This document shows, piece by piece, positions 28,153 to 37,235 of a stretch of DNA of 64,000 nucleotides; positions within the stretch are counted from its first letter, which is position 1; each line of letters begins with the position of its first letter. Where the stretch lies: contig CAJNDS010000446.1 of NCBI GenBank assembly GCA_905221605.1, positions 753,243 through 817,242 of the forward strand, written 5' to 3'. The position numbers and the translations under genes are program-made. The notes below the pieces were generated by a model. It saw nothing but the letters and a program-made list of their open reading frames with translations, did not search any database and was not told the origin of the DNA. Source of the DNA: Symbiodinium natans. Lineage: Eukaryota > Sar > Dinophyceae > Suessiales > Symbiodiniaceae.

Positions 28153-28823
28153 TGGCCAAGGAAGCATACGTGTGGCTAGGAACCACTCGGGGCCCTTAAA
28201 GCGGTTCGGGTTTAGGGTTTAGGGTTTGGGGTTTAGGGTTTAGGGTTTGGGGTTTAGGGTTTAGGACCGTTTAGGGTGCCAATTATATTAAAAACATTTA
28301 AAAACCATCTTGCGCCCTACAGCCACGATGTGGAAACCCCTTGAAGGCCCAAGTAGAAACTAGATGGGTGCATGGACCCTTGGGGGGAGTTCTAGGCTGC
28401 ACGGAGAACTACCCAGATTTCCACCCTGGTGTCCGTGTTACGTAACCTTATCAACCCCATCAAACCAACAAAGGGGCACCCAACTACATGCCTATGTTAT
28501 TTAGAAAAATAGAGGTTGTTCCCTACGTTAGCGTCCCTTTTGGGGGTCCGTTTTGTAAAGTGCTACTGTAAAGTGCTACTACATAAGGTACCCGAAAAGG
28601 GGCCCTAATTTAGAGAACTACCCTAAACCCTAAAGCCCAAGCCCTGCAGCTTCGGGGCCCAAGTATACGACGGTTTAGGGTTTAGGGTTTATAGGGTTTA
28701 GGGTTTAGGGTGTAGGTTTTAGGTTTTGGGGTTTAGGTTTTAGGGCTTAGGGTGTAGGGGCCATAGTAGGACTTTACTAGGCGAACCCTGCTGAGATCCT
28801 CCCCTCCAACAACTCTTGCTGCA

Positions 28824-28861
28824 GAGACGGGAGCTCCTGTCGGAGTTTGAAGAGCTTGTCA
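28824..28861 (+). CDS. Candidate exon, unknown protein
   Basis: Reads RRELLSEFEELVR between TTGCTGCAG and gtatgc, both good splice signals. Short helical, charged segment; could belong to the N-terminal coiled-coil of the RBR gene. Confidence 0.42.
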
Positions 28862-28965
28862 GGTATGCTGCCATTTTCTGAAGAACCCCAAAAGAATGGA
28901 AAAAAAACACTAATCCCTATATTCCCAGCATGAGGAAGAATATTTTCATTTATTTATTTGATTTA

Positions 28966-29005
28966 TTGTTTTTTTTTTTTTTTTTTTTGGGGGGGGGGGG
29001 GGGGG
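28966..29005 (+). repeat. T-run followed by G-run
   Basis: About 20 T directly followed by about 20 G, inside a diverged CTTAAG-type element. Similar junctions at 7118-7137, 9926-9948 and 4728-4753. Confidence 0.85.
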
Positions 29006-30078
29006 CTGTTCTGGAGCAATTAGTAGCACAGGGTTGAGGGTTTAGGGGTCGTGTAAATACAAAGCCAGGTTGGCCATTGGGATATTTGGATGTTTTCCTT
29101 CTTGGCTTTTTGTTCAAAGAGGTTTAGGGTTTCGGGTTTAGGGTTTAGGGTTTAGGCCAACCCAGATAAAAGTGCCAGGCGGGGGATTGCATGGAAGGTC
29201 GAACGGCCCGCCTTTGTACATGTGCCGCAGCTCGTGGGACAACGTGGCCCGCAACATCACTGGGCCCCACACGCTTTAGAACTTCAAGATTTAGTAACTT
29301 CTCTAGATGACGGTCACAAGAAATAAAGAGCCTTATTGCTCGTCTGCGTACCCCCAAGAGGGCCGCATGTTTCGAGAACTGCCCGTTTTGGTACAGGCTG
29401 CTGGGGGTTCGAAGTAGTAGCCTTTTAGGGTCTAAACTCTAAACCCCAAAACCCTAAACCCTAAACCCTAAACCCTAAACCCTAAAGAAAAAAACGCCTG
29501 CAGACTCAAGATGGTGGTCAGGGCCGTTAACCTCAACCATAAGAAGCCATAGAATAGGGGCACACCGACAGATACGGTACCCTCTGCAGTAGAAGGTGCC
29601 TTGTCATTGGCTAACCCTAAACCCTAAACCCCAAACCCTAAACCCTAAACCCTAAACCCTAAACGTCTTTGGTGTGGACTCTATAGGAACAGCTTTGAGG
29701 CCCTCTGTACACCCGAATCACTGAACTCATTGGGGCAATCTGAACTTCCCGGGTTTATAAGGTTTCGGGTTTAGGGTTTGGGGTGCGTCTTCTGGCCAGT
29801 TTGTCCACCCTACGCTGCCTTCACGCTGGCTTAGGCCCGTGTCGACTGCTTCGTCAGACTGCGCAGCAGTTTAAAATTGGTGCGCTTAGCTTAGCAAGTG
29901 CAACTCCTTTCCAAGGGGGGGGGGTGGTGGGGGCCCGCGGCATTCGGGCATAGATCCCGAAGCCTTGTCATAATTTTCAGGGCTTATGTGGGGTAATTAT
30001 GTAAGAGTTCCCCAATTAAGAGACCATGTAACGGCCTTAAGAATAGTGCAAACATGCCCAGTAGTTCCTTCCTTTCCC

Positions 30079-30216
30079 TTTAGGGTTTAGGGTTTAGGGT
30101 TTAGGGTTTAGGGTTTAGGGTTTAGGGTTTAGGGTTTAGGGTTTAGGGTTTAGGGTTTAGGGTTTAGGGTTTAGGGTTTAGGGTTTAGGGTTTAGGGTTT
30201 AGGGTTTAGGGTTTGG
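30079..30216 (+). repeat. Long clean TTTAGGG array (about 19 units)
   Basis: One of the longest uninterrupted arrays. Others of similar quality: 7608-7737 (C-strand), 38103-38221 (C), 40553-40678 (G), 44171-44286 (C), 37384-37485 (G). Confidence 0.95.
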
Positions 30217-30425
30217 AGTCGATCCTCTTTGTAAACCCATCATGAAGCAAGAAAGTTCGCCCCTTTTCTTCTTGGGCTGCTGGCCCTAAGCTCCAAGCCC
30301 TGTAAGCCTAAACCCTAAACCCTATAAACCCTATAAACCCTACAAGCCCTATAAACCCTTATCCCTTCTAAGCCCTAAACCCCAACCTTACGCTAACTTC
30401 TTAACCCCACAAGCTCTAACCCGCA

Positions 30426-30509
30426 GCTGCCTCGCAGCCACGGCGAAGAAAGAGCACCACCCCCGCCTTGGCATTTTGCTGCTCTTCAAGAGAGCGCTTC
30501 AAGACGCGA
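30426..30509 (+). CDS. Candidate exon, unknown protein
   Basis: One frame reads CLAATAKKEHHPRLGILLLF then KRALQDAKR with GC-rich third positions. It lies between CCGCAG and a GT donor (gtagga). Another frame is open too. Not recognised. Confidence 0.38.
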
Positions 30510-30849
30510 AGCGTAGGAACAGCCGGAAACCAAAAAGAAACGGTTTTGCGTGGCTTTCCCGAAGGGTCCATGTACCTATATAGTATATACAAGAAAGGAG
30601 TACCCCCTTTGAGGCCCGGGACTGGATTGCTGATATGTATTGGCCTATGTCTCTATGGTTCTTTTGAAAAAAGTCAGAAAATAGCGGTTTAGATGTTTGG
30701 GGGTTCTTACTAGCAAAAAAAAAGCCCTACTTCATATTAGGATCACTTCTCTGAATTATGGTTCCTTTTGGGGTTAGAATTATAAGGCGGCCTCCTAACA
30801 TTCGAGGCACCCAAAAAGAGACCCGATTCTTTTTGAGAGCTGACCATAC

Positions 30850-31074
30850 CCAGAGGGTCCATCTCTAGTGCCATTATGGAATTAGGGTTTAGGGCTTAGG
30901 GTTTACCATACCTTGGTAGCCCAGTGGTGCCCTTTTCCCTTTTTTTTGTGTTCAAGGTTCCCTTATAAGGTAGCCAACCAAAAAAAGGGTGCCCTGATTA
31001 TCAGATGGTTACTGGGCTACCAAGATACGAAATACGGCATAATTCCATATCGATACTAGAGATGGACCCTCTGG
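30850..31074. mobile_element. Nested inverted-repeat element
   Basis: Outer ends are an exact 20-bp inverted repeat, CCAGAGGGTCCATCTCTAGT and its complement (31055-31074). Inside is another exact pair, CTTGGTAGCCCAG (30912-30924) and CTGGGCTACCAAG (31012-31024). Confidence 0.8.
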
Positions 31075-31298
31075 GATATAGGTATTCTGGGCCCTTTGGC
31101 CTTTGCCGTTGCCCCTCAACCCTGGTGCACCAGGATCCTTAGGGTCTGCCCCTTCTGCCAAGTCCTCCATCCAGGTTTCGGGTTTAGGGTTTTAAAGCAA
31201 CCTTTCAAACCCTGACGAACAAACAGGCCCAAAGAGCAAAAGCATTGCCCCAAACGCTCAACCGCACGAGCTCCGAAATCAGCTTAAGGCTCTCCTAG

Positions 31299-31398
31299 CT
31301 GGTTCTTAGCAGGGAATCAGGGAATGAGGTACTCTATGTAGTCCCTTAAAGGGAAACATGTAGGGCCCTGATTCCCTCAGTCTCTGCTAAGAACCAGG
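31299..31398. mobile_element. MITE-like element, family with CTGGTTCTTAGCAGGGAAT ends
   Basis: 100 nt, inverted ends CTGGTTCTTAGCAG / CTGCTAAGAACCAG. Copies: 5945-6157 (with a telomeric array inserted), 22721-22822, 31557-31653, half at 44678-44713. Confidence 0.8.
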
Positions 31399-31910
31399 AG
31401 GTCTCAGCGTTTCTGGGGCTTAGGCTCCGCGCCTCTAAAGCCCCAAAACCCTAGACCCTAAGCCCTAAACCCTAAACCCTAAACCCTAAAACCCTAAACC
31501 CTAAACCCTAAACCCTAATCCCTATGCGGAGGATTGCAGGCGAGGGCCTAAACCCCCTGGTTCTCAGTGGGAACGAGGGAATCAGGGCCCTATAAATACA
31601 CTTTAAGGGATTCTGCAGGGTACCCCATTCCCTCATTCCCTACTAAGAGCCAGCCAGTAAAGCCAATTCGGTTTTGGGGTTTAGGGTTTAGGGTTTAGGG
31701 TTTAGGGTTTAGGGTTTAGGGTTTAGGGTTTAGGGCTTAAACTTGCGGTTGAGGCTCAGGGTCTTGGATGTCTGGAGTCTACACAGGCCTAACCCCCTAT
31801 CAAGTCAAAGGTCAGACGACTCTAAACCCCAAACCCCAAACCCTTAACCCTAAACCCTAAACCGTAAACCCTAAACCCTAAACCCTAAACCCTAAGCCCT
31901 TTCATTGAAG

Positions 31911-32015
31911 GTGCGCCGCCTGCTGGGACAGAGCTTGGCGCCCCACACGCAGGAGACTGCCGAGGCGGGCCTCTCAGCTGCCTTAAGCAATAGACTTGCT
32001 GTGAAGGAGCCCTTG
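31911..32015 (+). CDS. Candidate exon, 35 codons, probably N-terminal part of the RBR gene
   Basis: Reads VRRLLGQSLAPHTQETAEAG then LSAALSNRLAVKEPL. TGAAG|G acceptor, GT donor (gtagtt), phase 0 to 0. CCCTAAA array immediately upstream and TTTAGGG immediately downstream, the usual exon setting here. Family unknown. Confidence 0.5.
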
Positions 32016-32039
32016 GTAGTTAGGGGTTAGGGTTTAGGG

Positions 32040-32130
32040 TTTAGGGTTTAGGGTTTAGGGTCTAGGGTCTAGGGTCTAGGGTCTAGGGTCTAGGGTCTAG
32101 GGTCTAGGGTCTAGGGTCTAGGGTCTAGGG
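32040..32130 (+). repeat. TCTAGGG variant telomeric array
   Basis: About three TTTAGGG units followed by ten TCTAGGG units in a row, then a degenerate G-strand stretch. Confidence 0.9.
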
Positions 32131-32620
32131 GCTATTTAGGGTTTAGGGTTTAGGGTGTAGGGTTTAGGGTTTTGGGTTTAGGGTTTAAAGTTTAAAGGGT
32201 TTAGGGTTTAGGGTTTATCGGGTTTAGGGTTTTTTCGGGTTCAGGGTTCAGGGTTTAGGGTTGATAGTTCAGTGGTACCCTTTGCCCCTATTTTTTGATT
32301 CTGGGTGCCCTTGTAGAGAAACCAGCCCACACCAGGGTTCCTTATTTTAGTATGGTTACTGGGTGAGTTGTCAAGAACCTAAAGTAAGGAGCCAGACTTT
32401 TCACATGTATATATATATATATATATGTAAATGCTTTTTGCAGTAGATAATCTGGCACCTTGGTTATAGCAGTTTAGCTACCATCATATACCTAGCGGCA
32501 TTAGACAAGTCTGTTTCCATGATAACCCGCATCACATTCTTGAAGAATCAATTCTGCAGGGTGTATATGGTCAGGTCGTCATTGGGGGTTAGGTTAGGAC
32601 AGAGTCTACATTTGCAACAG

Positions 32621-32644
32621 GCAGATGCTCCAAGCTGGTATAAG
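32621..32644 (+). CDS. Candidate microexon ADAPSWYK
   Basis: Twenty-four nt between CAACAG|G and the strong donor gtacgt, phase 0 to 0, so it can follow the 31911 exon. No homology. Confidence 0.4.
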
Positions 32645-32800
32645 GTACGTTTCCCTACGACTGCAAACCCTAAGTCCTAAGCCCAGAACCCTCAATCCCT
32701 AAACCCTAACCCTAAACCCAAACCCTAAACCCTAAACCCTAAACCCTAAACCCTAAACCCTAAACCAAAAAGCCCTGAACCTCCTAAGCAGTTCTGACAG

Positions 32801-32823
32801 ACAACTCCTGCACCTCGGGCTGG
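32801..32823 (+). CDS. Candidate microexon before the LINE
   Basis: Twenty-three nt between TGACAG and the strong donor gtaagc. Read from phase 0 it ends in phase 2, as the 37212 exon requires. If real, the LINE lies in the following intron. Confidence 0.38.
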
Positions 32824-32933
32824 GTAAGCCCCCAAAGCCAGGGACCCCTCGGTTCCGGGTTTAGGGTTCAGGGTTCAGCTCAAGGAGGCGATTGACATGT
32901 TTTAACGTGATATACAAGAGACTTCAGGGAGCC

Positions 32934-33310
32934 GCTGCCTCTGGGCGCCGGTGCGCGCAGCTGAGGGGCGTCCCGGTGCTGCTCCTGGGCGCCGCGTGCG
33001 CAGCTGGGGGTCACCTCCATCCTCTCGCCGCCATTGTGCTGGCATCCGGTTCCTCTCGTGGGGAATCCGTCCTGTCCCCCGGTTGAGACAGTCCGGCTCT
33101 GCCTGTCGTCCAAGCGCGCCTCTGCGTCTGCGCGTTTGGCTCCCCATCAGCCTGTGTCCAACGCTCGCCACACAGCATTGGGGCGCTGCCTCTGGGCGCC
33201 GGTGCGCGCAGCTGAGGGGCGTTCTTCTGGTGCTGCTCCTGGGCGCCGTGCGCGCAGCTGGAGGGCATCGCCGCCACTGCTGGCATCTGGTTCCTCCCCT
33301 GGCTCCCAGT
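32934..33310 (+). repeat. Direct repeat in the LINE 5' UTR (period about 250 nt)
   Basis: A block of about 125 nt beginning GCTGCCTCTGGGCGCCGGTG occurs at 32934 and again at 33184, ending just before the start codon. The copies differ by a few substitutions and small indels. Such duplicated 5' blocks resemble the promoter monomers of some LINEs. Confidence 0.8.
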
Positions 33311-33311
33311 C

Positions 33312-36300
33312 ATGGCCCCCTCTCCTGGGCCCATACTAACTGCCCTGCTGCACCTACTCGCCACACTGAGTGCCTTACTCGTCCCAACCCTGCCTGAGCC
33401 CACTGCGGCCCTGCACGCTTTGAACCGGCATGAGCGGCGAGCCCTGACGGCCGTCCTCAACCACACACCCATTCGCCCAGCAACCGTGTGGGACCCCCTG
33501 CGAGGATTTCAGTCCCCTGCCCGCATCTCCTGGCGTCGGCCCGCCCGGCGGTTGTTTGACAAACAGCGTCGCACATGGTGTCGCCAGTCGCGCCGCTGGA
33601 CTGGCTGGCCTTACCGCGGCCAGCGAATTGGGGAAGCGCTCCACCCGGGTCCTGATGCGCCTGCGAGGGAGCGGTCGCCCGCCCGCGCTGACCGCCCCAG
33701 CCTTGTTTTCTGCCCTGTGCCCGGCTGCCCATCGGGCGATGCCTCCAATGCTCGCGGCTGGAAGTCGCATGCCTCCATGCGCCCTCACCTGGATGCTCAT
33801 GCTGCAGGGACCCTGGCTGGCGCTGTGCCCAGTGGTTATTGCCGCACACATGGCTTGGACCATTGCTCCGTTTGCGGGATGCTTGTTGCGGCACGCTACA
33901 ATGGCACTCATTGCCGTTGCCGGCCGGCTGCTCGGGAGGCTGTGCTGCCGCCGCCGGCTGCACCCCTTGCCCCTGCCAATGGCCGTGATACCTTGCCTGA
34001 CCTTGCCACCATTTTCTCTGCTGACATCCCTGTCCTGCGCCATGTGCCCAAAGCCGCCCGGGGCGTGTGGGCCCAGTGTTTGGCCCGGGCTCTGAGCAAT
34101 GTCGCTACCACCAACTCCCTCCTCGCTTGGCGCGAACTCCTCATGCTCCCAAAGGCCGTCCTCCAGCCTGCCCCACGAGGAGGCGCTCGGCGCCGTGACC
34201 AGGCAGCCCGCTTCACCCAGCGTTGCTGTTCCAGGTGGTTGGAAGGAGAACGTGAGGAGCTTTGGCACGCTGCCCCTGCTCGGCGGCGCAGGGAATCCCT
34301 TGACGAGGAGGATGCGGCTTCGGCCCTTGCCCGCAGACATGCTCGTTGTGTTGCTCTTGCAGGTGAGGGCGACCTTTCCCGTGCCTGCGCGGCTCTCTTG
34401 GATCCCCCGCCGCTCGCAAATTCGGCCGAGGTCACTGCTGCGCTCCGGGACAAACACCCGCGAGCCTCCCCAGCCCGTCCCAGTTTGCAGTCTTTGGGAG
34501 CCCCGTCCAAGGTGGATGTGCCAGAAATCTCTATAGAAACTGTGGTAAAGGCAGCCCGGGGCATCAAGCGCGGCAGCGCCCCTGGCCCGACTGGTCTTCG
34601 AGGGGATCACATCCGAGAGGCCTTGTCCTCGGTCCACTCCGACGAGGTTGCGGCACACCTCACCGAAGTGGTCCGTCTCCTCGTACGGGGAGAGGCCCCC
34701 CTTGCACTCGCTCCCCACCTTGCAGGAGCCACCCTTCACGCTCTTCCCAAAGGGGCCGGGGACCTTCGGCCCATCGCTGTCGGCGAAACCTGGCGCCGCC
34801 TTGCCGGCAAGTGTCTCTGCAGCACATTGCGTGAGCCAGCCGCCCAGCACCTTTGGCCGCTCCAGGTTGGTGTGGCTGTGCCCCTCGGTGCGGAGGCTGC
34901 CATCCACACTGCCAGGCAGTGGATGCAGCGCAACACTGGTCATGTCGATAAGTGCTTTCTGCAGGTTGATTTCCGCAATGCCTTCAACACTGTTGATCGT
35001 GCTGCGATGCTTCGGCAGGTCCGCCTGCATATGCCGGGTCTCTCGCCATGGGCCGAGTGGTGCTACGACCACCATTCCCGGCTTCTCTTCCACCACTCCC
35101 CCCTCTCCTCGGAAGCTGGAGTCCAACAAGGCGACCCACTCGGCCCTCTCTTGTTTGCACTGGCCTTGCACCCGGCTCTCCAGGCCGCTGCGGCCGGCGG
35201 TTCGGGGCAGAAGCCTGAACTTGCCTTTGCTTTCCTGGATGACAGCTACCTTGCTGGCGGGTCCAAGCAGGTCGCTGCAGGCCTGGCCCGCCTTACCGCC
35301 GCCAGCCGCCAGGTTGGCCTGGAGCTCAACCCTAGCAAGTGTGTCCTTACCTACTGCGCCGGCGCGGACAGTGCTGTTGACAAGCGGGCCTTCCCGGACG
35401 GGGTGCAGGTCAGCCAGCACGGGGCTATGAACCTTCTTGGCGCTCCTATTGGGCCTGCGGCTTACACTGAAGCCTACACCCATGCCAAGCGCGTCGACAA
35501 GGCGAAGCCCCTCTTGGAAGCATTGAGTGAGCTCCCTGACCCGCAAACAGGGCTCTTGCTGCTGCGTCACTGTGCTGCCTTCAGCCGGATGGTTTTTGCC
35601 ATGCGTGTCACGCCCCCACAGCTTCTTGGCGAGGCCGCAGTTGATTTTGATGCAGCTGTTCGTGCCTGCTTGGAACGCTTTTGCACGGGGCCTTTGCCTG
35701 CCGAAGCCTGGCTGCAAGCCTCCCTCTCCACGGCCGCCGGCGGGCTTGGCTTGCGGCACGTTGCCCGACACGCCGCTGCTGCCTACGTCGCCTCCCTCAG
35801 TGCTGCGCTGCCGCGCTGCTGTGGCTTGGACCCTGGCTACACCGCCGCCTGGCCACTCTTCGACGCTGCCACTGCCCTCCACAACCAGCTCGTGCTGCCC
35901 GCCGACCATGTCCCGGTCCCTGCGCCGCCTTCTACCCGACAACAATCGTTGTCGCAGGCGCTGGATCGCGCTGTGATCGAGCAGCTCCTTGTCCCCGGCG
36001 CCGGCCGTGAAGCCTTCCGTGCCAACCTGCAACTCCAACGGCAGCCGCATGCCGGGGCGTGGCTCCATGCTGCGCCTTGTGAGGCGCTCGGCCTTGACAT
36101 TGCTCCGGCCCTGTTCCGCGTCCTCATCAAGCTCCGTCTTCGCCTCCCGGTCGCTGCAGCCGATGTGGCCTGCCCCCTCTGCGACGGAGTCGCTGACAGC
36201 TTCGGTGATCACGCGCTCAGCTGCCCCTGCGGCGGGGACCGGACCAAGCGACACAACCGCTTGCGCTCCGTGCTGGCGGCCCGTGCGCAAGCTGCTGGCC

Positions 36301-36821
36301 TTCATCCCGAGGTCGAAAGGCCCGGTCTTCTGCCGCCCCGGTCCGACCAGGATGGCCTGCCAGAAGATGCGCGGGACCGCAATGGCCGCCGTCCGGCGGA
36401 CGTTTACCTTCCAAACTGGGGGGTCCATGGGCCCGTTGCCTTCGACCTTGCCGTCACCACTGGGCTGCGCTCGGGCAGTCTCCACACCTTGCTCTCGGAC
36501 ACTGACCGGCCTGTGACCGACTATGAAGCCCACAAACGCTCTCACCTGCAAACGCAGGAACTGTGCAGTGCCCAGGGCATCCAATTCGTCCCTTTGGTCG
36601 TCGAGAGCCGTGGGGGGTGGGGGCCTGCTGCCATCAAAACTTGGCGGACCCTCGCTGCGGCCACAGCGGCTTGCTCCGGGGAGGGTCTTGCCGCTGAAAC
36701 CAAACGGCTGTATGAGACACTAGCCGTGGCACTGCAACGCGAGAATGCCCGAGCTGTGCTCCGCCGCCAGCCCGAGCCTGCGCACGCGCCCGGGCCCGGA
36801 GCCCGGTTTGTGTCACCTTGA
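33312..36821 (+). CDS. LINE reverse transcriptase / restriction-like endonuclease, 1169 aa
   Basis: Single ORF encoding the retrotransposition protein. Domains in order: two zinc-finger-like clusters (C134, C139, H159, H163; then C177, H180, C185, C188 and nearby CRC) likely binding target DNA; a reverse transcriptase with motif A FLQVDFRNAF (D553), motif B GVQQGDPLGP (about 603-612), motif C FLDD (D643, D644; usually FADD) and the following LNPSK and LLGAPIG motifs; a CX2CX9HX3C knuckle (C954, C957, H967, C971); and a C-terminal restriction-like endonuclease with RPADVYLP (D1030) and VAFDLAVT (D1045). This order is that of the older site-specific LINEs (R2, NeSL, Hero types), not of APE-type L1. 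The first ATG follows the repeated 5' UTR block. A 1069-residue frame on the other strand is a composition shadow. Confidence 0.93.
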   Translation: MAPSPGPILTALLHLLATLSALLVPTLPEPTAALHALNRHERRALTAVLNHTPIRPATVWDPLRGFQSPARISWRRPARRLFDKQRRTWCRQSRRWTGWPYRGQRIGEALHPGPDAPARERSPARADRPSLVFCPVPGCPSGDASNARGWKSHASMRPHLDAHAAGTLAGAVPSGYCRTHGLDHCSVCGMLVAARYNGTHCRCRPAAREAVLPPPAAPLAPANGRDTLPDLATIFSADIPVLRHVPKAARGVWAQCLARALSNVATTNSLLAWRELLMLPKAVLQPAPRGGARRRDQAARFTQRCCSRWLEGEREELWHAAPARRRRESLDEEDAASALARRHARCVALAGEGDLSRACAALLDPPPLANSAEVTAALRDKHPRASPARPSLQSLGAPSKVDVPEISIETVVKAARGIKRGSAPGPTGLRGDHIREALSSVHSDEVAAHLTEVVRLLVRGEAPLALAPHLAGATLHALPKGAGDLRPIAVGETWRRLAGKCLCSTLREPAAQHLWPLQVGVAVPLGAEAAIHTARQWMQRNTGHVDKCFLQVDFRNAFNTVDRAAMLRQVRLHMPGLSPWAEWCYDHHSRLLFHHSPLSSEAGVQQGDPLGPLLFALALHPALQAAAAGGSGQKPELAFAFLDDSYLAGGSKQVAAGLARLTAASRQVGLELNPSKCVLTYCAGADSAVDKRAFPDGVQVSQHGAMNLLGAPIGPAAYTEAYTHAKRVDKAKPLLEALSELPDPQTGLLLLRHCAAFSRMVFAMRVTPPQLLGEAAVDFDAAVRACLERFCTGPLPAEAWLQASLSTAAGGLGLRHVARHAAAAYVASLSAALPRCCGLDPGYTAAWPLFDAATALHNQLVLPADHVPVPAPPSTRQQSLSQALDRAVIEQLLVPGAGREAFRANLQLQRQPHAGAWLHAAPCEALGLDIAPALFRVLIKLRLRLPVAAADVACPLCDGVADSFGDHALSCPCGGDRTKRHNRLRSVLAARAQAAGLHPEVERPGLLPPRSDQDGLPEDARDRNGRRPADVYLPNWGVHGPVAFDLAVTTGLRSGSLHTLLSDTDRPVTDYEAHKRSHLQTQELCSAQGIQFVPLVVESRGGWGPAAIKTWRTLAAATAACSGEGLAAETKRLYETLAVALQRENARAVLRRQPEPAHAPGPGARFVSP

Positions 36822-37103
36822 TCCTTCGTCCTGGCCTCCGCTTGCGTCTGTCAAGCTCCCCCCTGCAGCTGATGGCGCTGCGATGCATGCTCACATCTGG
36901 TTGAGGCCTGTGCCCCGGGCGTCTCAACGTTGTGCCGCTTGCCAGACCATCAGCCATTCGGCCAATGCCCGGTGTGCAACAGCCTTCACTCTGCACCTGC
37001 CAGAAAGGAACGCAGCATGACCTGAAGCATTCTTTGCTTGTAGGCTCGTTCCCGCATTGCCCTCAGAAGCAGGGATTCGTCGGGTTTTCGCCGCCCTCAC
37101 AAG
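36822..37103 (+). other. LINE 3' UTR
   Basis: Non-telomeric 280 nt between the TGA and the 3' junction, no A-tail and no short-unit tail seen. In RLE elements the 3' UTR is what the reverse transcriptase recognises, so its edge marks the element end. Confidence 0.65.
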
Positions 37104-37211
37104 TAGGGTTCAGGGTTTAGGGTTTAGGGTTTAGGGTTCAGGGTTGTAGGTCCAGGGTTCAGGGTTTAGGGCACAGGACTTCGGGTTTGAACGCTTGTTA
37201 TGTTTACTCAG

Positions 37212-37235
37212 GCGTCAGCTTCGGGAAAGCTTCGA
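37212..37235 (+). CDS. RBR exon: RQLRESFE helix
   Basis: TACTCAG|G acceptor and a textbook gtaagt donor. Phase 2 start and end; the Glu codon is completed by the next exon, giving a continuous charged helix. Confidence 0.55.

Larger units (their letters stand above)
24136..31910 (+). other. Intergenic or intronic repeat region with exon-like islands
   Basis: Telomeric arrays (for example C-strand 24181-24251; G-strand 27068-27115; about 19 G-strand units 30079-30216; G-strand 31677-31735), poly-G tracts 26541-26800 and short inverted-repeat elements fill most of it. Open islands with splice-like edges, besides those listed separately, occur at 24279-24402, 24556-24609, 25436-25470, 25629-25665, 26506-26542, 29172-29281 and 29375-29404. 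They could be exons of one or more unidentified + strand genes, or the N-terminus of the RBR gene; no family was recognised. Confidence 0.5.
32862..37117 (+). mobile_element. Intact RLE-type non-LTR retrotransposon (LINE) with candidate 14-bp target-site duplication
   Basis: The element body is 32876-37103 (about 4.2 kb), flanked on both sides by TAGGGTTCAGGGTT (32862-32875 and 37104-37117). It has a GC-rich 5' UTR with a repeated block, one intact ORF and a 280-nt 3' UTR without poly(A), ending CCTCACAAG. Both flanks are telomere-like sequence. The body starts CA then GCTCAAG, the last seven bases of the dinoflagellate spliced leader. The lack of frame damage suggests recent activity. The flanking repeat could be chance, since TTCAGGG/TTTAGGG motifs are frequent. 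Confidence 0.75.

Noticed and set aside
33375-36584. 1069-residue open frame on the - strand opposite the LINE ORF
   Set aside because: Composition shadow of a GC-rich third-position coding strand; no domain, and the + frame has all RT and endonuclease motifs.
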